Positions 5,582 to 6,767 of a DNA stretch of 6,767 bases are shown piece by piece. How positions within the stretch are numbered: the stretch's first letter is position 1; each line of letters opens with the position of its first letter. Source of the DNA: Clostridia bacterium (lineage in GTDB: Bacteria > Bacillota_A > Clostridia > Oscillospirales > CAG-272); NCBI GenBank assembly GCA_017395725.1, contig JAFQOB010000288.1, positions 1 through 6,767 of the forward strand, given 5' to 3'. Both the position numbers and the translations under genes were made by a program. Under the pieces are notes generated by a model. That model was not told the DNA's origin and made no database searches. It saw only the letters and a program-made list of their open reading frames with translations.

Positions 5582-6767
5582 ATTTGAGCTGACACCTGCA
5601 CAAAGTACGGCTGTAAATTTACGCGGCCACACTATGCTTGTCTCTGCCGCCGCCGGTTCAGGAAAAACCGCTGTATTAACCCGAAGAATTATTGACCTTG
5701 TTACTGATTCCGATTCTCCTGTTGACGTCTCGGAATTACTTGTCGTTACGTTTACCAAGGCGGCGGCTACGGAGTTAAAAGAACGTATTTCAAAAGCCAT
5801 ATTTTCTGCTTTGAAGGAAGATCCAACCAATAAACATCTTTCGAATCAGTTGCTTAATCTCGGTAAGGCTAAAATATGTACGATTCACTCTTTTTGTGCC
5901 GACCTTGTGAAGAATAATTTCCAAAACCTTGATTTGCCCGCAAATCTTCGTATAGCTGATGAAAGCGAATCTGCACTTATTTGCAATAATATTATGAATG
6001 AACTCATAGATTCCTGTTACGGTGGACTCTATTCAGAAAAAATATCCGATTTTGCTGATTTTACAGAAAACTTTTTACAGGCAAAAAAAGATGACAGTCT
6101 ACCTATGATTTTTACAGGGATTTACAATTATTTGCGTAACTTTCCCATAGGTGTTGAACTTTTAAACAGATGCGCCGACGAGCTTGAAGCGGGTGCCACA
6201 ACTAACCCTCTTGAAACTAAATGGGGAAGAAAGATAACAGAATATCTTAAGAGGACATTTGAATATTATTCAAAAGAGTTGGACAAAGCTTGTGAATATT
6301 TTTTGTGTGACGAAAAGTTCGCGAAATCTTATCTTCCTTCCTTTGAAGAAGATAGACGAATTTGTCATAAAATTCTGTTGACACTCGAACAATCCGATTA
6401 TTCTGCTCTTGTCAATTGTTTAAAATGTAACAGTAAGTTAAAGCTTGGCAGTGTTAAGAGTGAATTTCAAACACCGGAATCTGATTTTTATAAATCGATT
6501 CGTGCTGAATTTTGGGACAAGCTTAATAAGGCTGCTTCCAATTATTTTGCTTTTTCCGAGAATATAGTTAAAAAGCATTTTGAACGTACTTCTGTTGTTT
6601 GCAGAGATATGTATGCATTTCTGTCCGCTTTTGACGGTATGTATAAAGAGGAAAAAAGAAGCAGAGGACTTCTTGATTACAACGACCTTGAAAACTTTGC
6701 ACTTCAACTTCTTTATATGGACAAAGAATGTACTGAGTCAAGTGAACTTGCAAGGACTATAAAAGAA
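5571..6767 (+). CDS. addA: AddA, helicase-nuclease subunit of AddAB (N-terminal part, runs off the window)
   Basis: AddA is the active UvrD/Rep-type (superfamily 1A) 3'-5' helicase of the complex and carries a second nuclease domain at its C-terminus. The frame is open without a stop for 399 codons to the right edge, about one third of the family's usual 1,200 or so residues. Visible motifs are the Q motif LTPAQ (7-11, Q11), Walker A AAAGSGKT (26-33, K32 and T33), motif Ia VVTFTKAAATELKERI (58-73), and CTIHSFC (103-109), followed by LRIADESE, as in AddA/UvrD proteins. GLLDYNDLE (366-374) is the segment that precedes the Walker B/DEXX motif, which falls beyond the window along with motifs III-VI and the nuclease. 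Its position directly after addB is the standard Firmicutes arrangement. Nothing in the visible part looks damaged. Confidence 0.96.
   Translation, partial: MSSKFELTPAQSTAVNLRGHTMLVSAAAGSGKTAVLTRRIIDLVTDSDSPVDVSELLVVTFTKAAATELKERISKAIFSALKEDPTNKHLSNQLLNLGKAKICTIHSFCADLVKNNFQNLDLPANLRIADESESALICNNIMNELIDSCYGGLYSEKISDFADFTENFLQAKKDDSLPMIFTGIYNYLRNFPIGVELLNRCADELEAGATTNPLETKWGRKITEYLKRTFEYYSKELDKACEYFLCDEKFAKSYLPSFEEDRRICHKILLTLEQSDYSALVNCLKCNSKLKLGSVKSEFQTPESDFYKSIRAEFWDKLNKAASNYFAFSENIVKKHFERTSVVCRDMYAFLSAFDGMYKEEKRSRGLLDYNDLENFALQLLYMDKECTESSELARTIKE

Noticed and set aside
5435..5830. 131-codon reverse-strand open frame across the addB-addA junction
   Set aside because: It lies opposite two clear, conserved genes, including the Walker A motif of addA, has no recognisable family features, and is a shadow frame.
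6417..6428. CLKC (residues 283-286 of AddA) as a metal site
   Set aside because: It is one CxxC in a variable part of AddA, with no clearly matching second pair nearby. The AddAB iron-sulphur cluster belongs to AddB.
1..6767. Search for mobile elements, CRISPR arrays, tRNA/rRNA genes, riboswitches or a novel defence system
   Set aside because: Nearly the whole window is accounted for by four ordinary genes. No direct-repeat array, terminal inverted repeats, transposase, or RNA gene signature was seen. AddAB degrades phage DNA ends but is a well-known system.

Overview
The window is AT-rich DNA from an endospore-forming member of the Clostridia. The evidence is an alpha/beta-type small acid-soluble spore protein of clostridial character at the left end, strong Shine-Dalgarno sites, and the Firmicutes addB-addA recombination pair. 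A gut Oscillospiraceae-type clostridium would fit, but the genus cannot be settled from this sequence. All genes are on the + strand.

Bases 1-131 are the leader of the spore protein gene. They hold a possible sporulation-type promoter and two small perfect hairpins ahead of a strong ribosome binding site. The 66-residue spore protein follows (132-332). A rho-independent terminator with an A-tract/T-tract arrangement closes that unit (about 367-419).

A good vegetative (sigma-A type) promoter at 441-469 starts a second unit. Its first gene is rqcH (NFACT/FbpA family, ribosome-associated quality control; 500-2161), followed by addB (2255-5581) and addA (5571 to the right edge, open). addB and addA overlap by 11 bases. 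AddB carries its Walker A motif, its nuclease residues and all four iron-sulphur cysteines. The addA fragment covers only the N-terminal third, with the Q motif, Walker A and motif Ia. The rqcH-addB gap is really the end of rqcH.

The most notable observation is in rqcH. The reading frame is stopped by a UAG at 2159-2161, but the next 28 codons, in the same frame, encode the normal conserved NFACT C-terminus and end in UAA at 2246-2248, six bases before the addB start. A potential stem-loop begins directly after the UAG. This could be a recent nonsense mutation, a sequence error, or amber readthrough. The window alone does not decide. Apart from this the region is ordinary housekeeping and sporulation sequence. 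I see no mobile element, CRISPR array, RNA gene or novel defence system.
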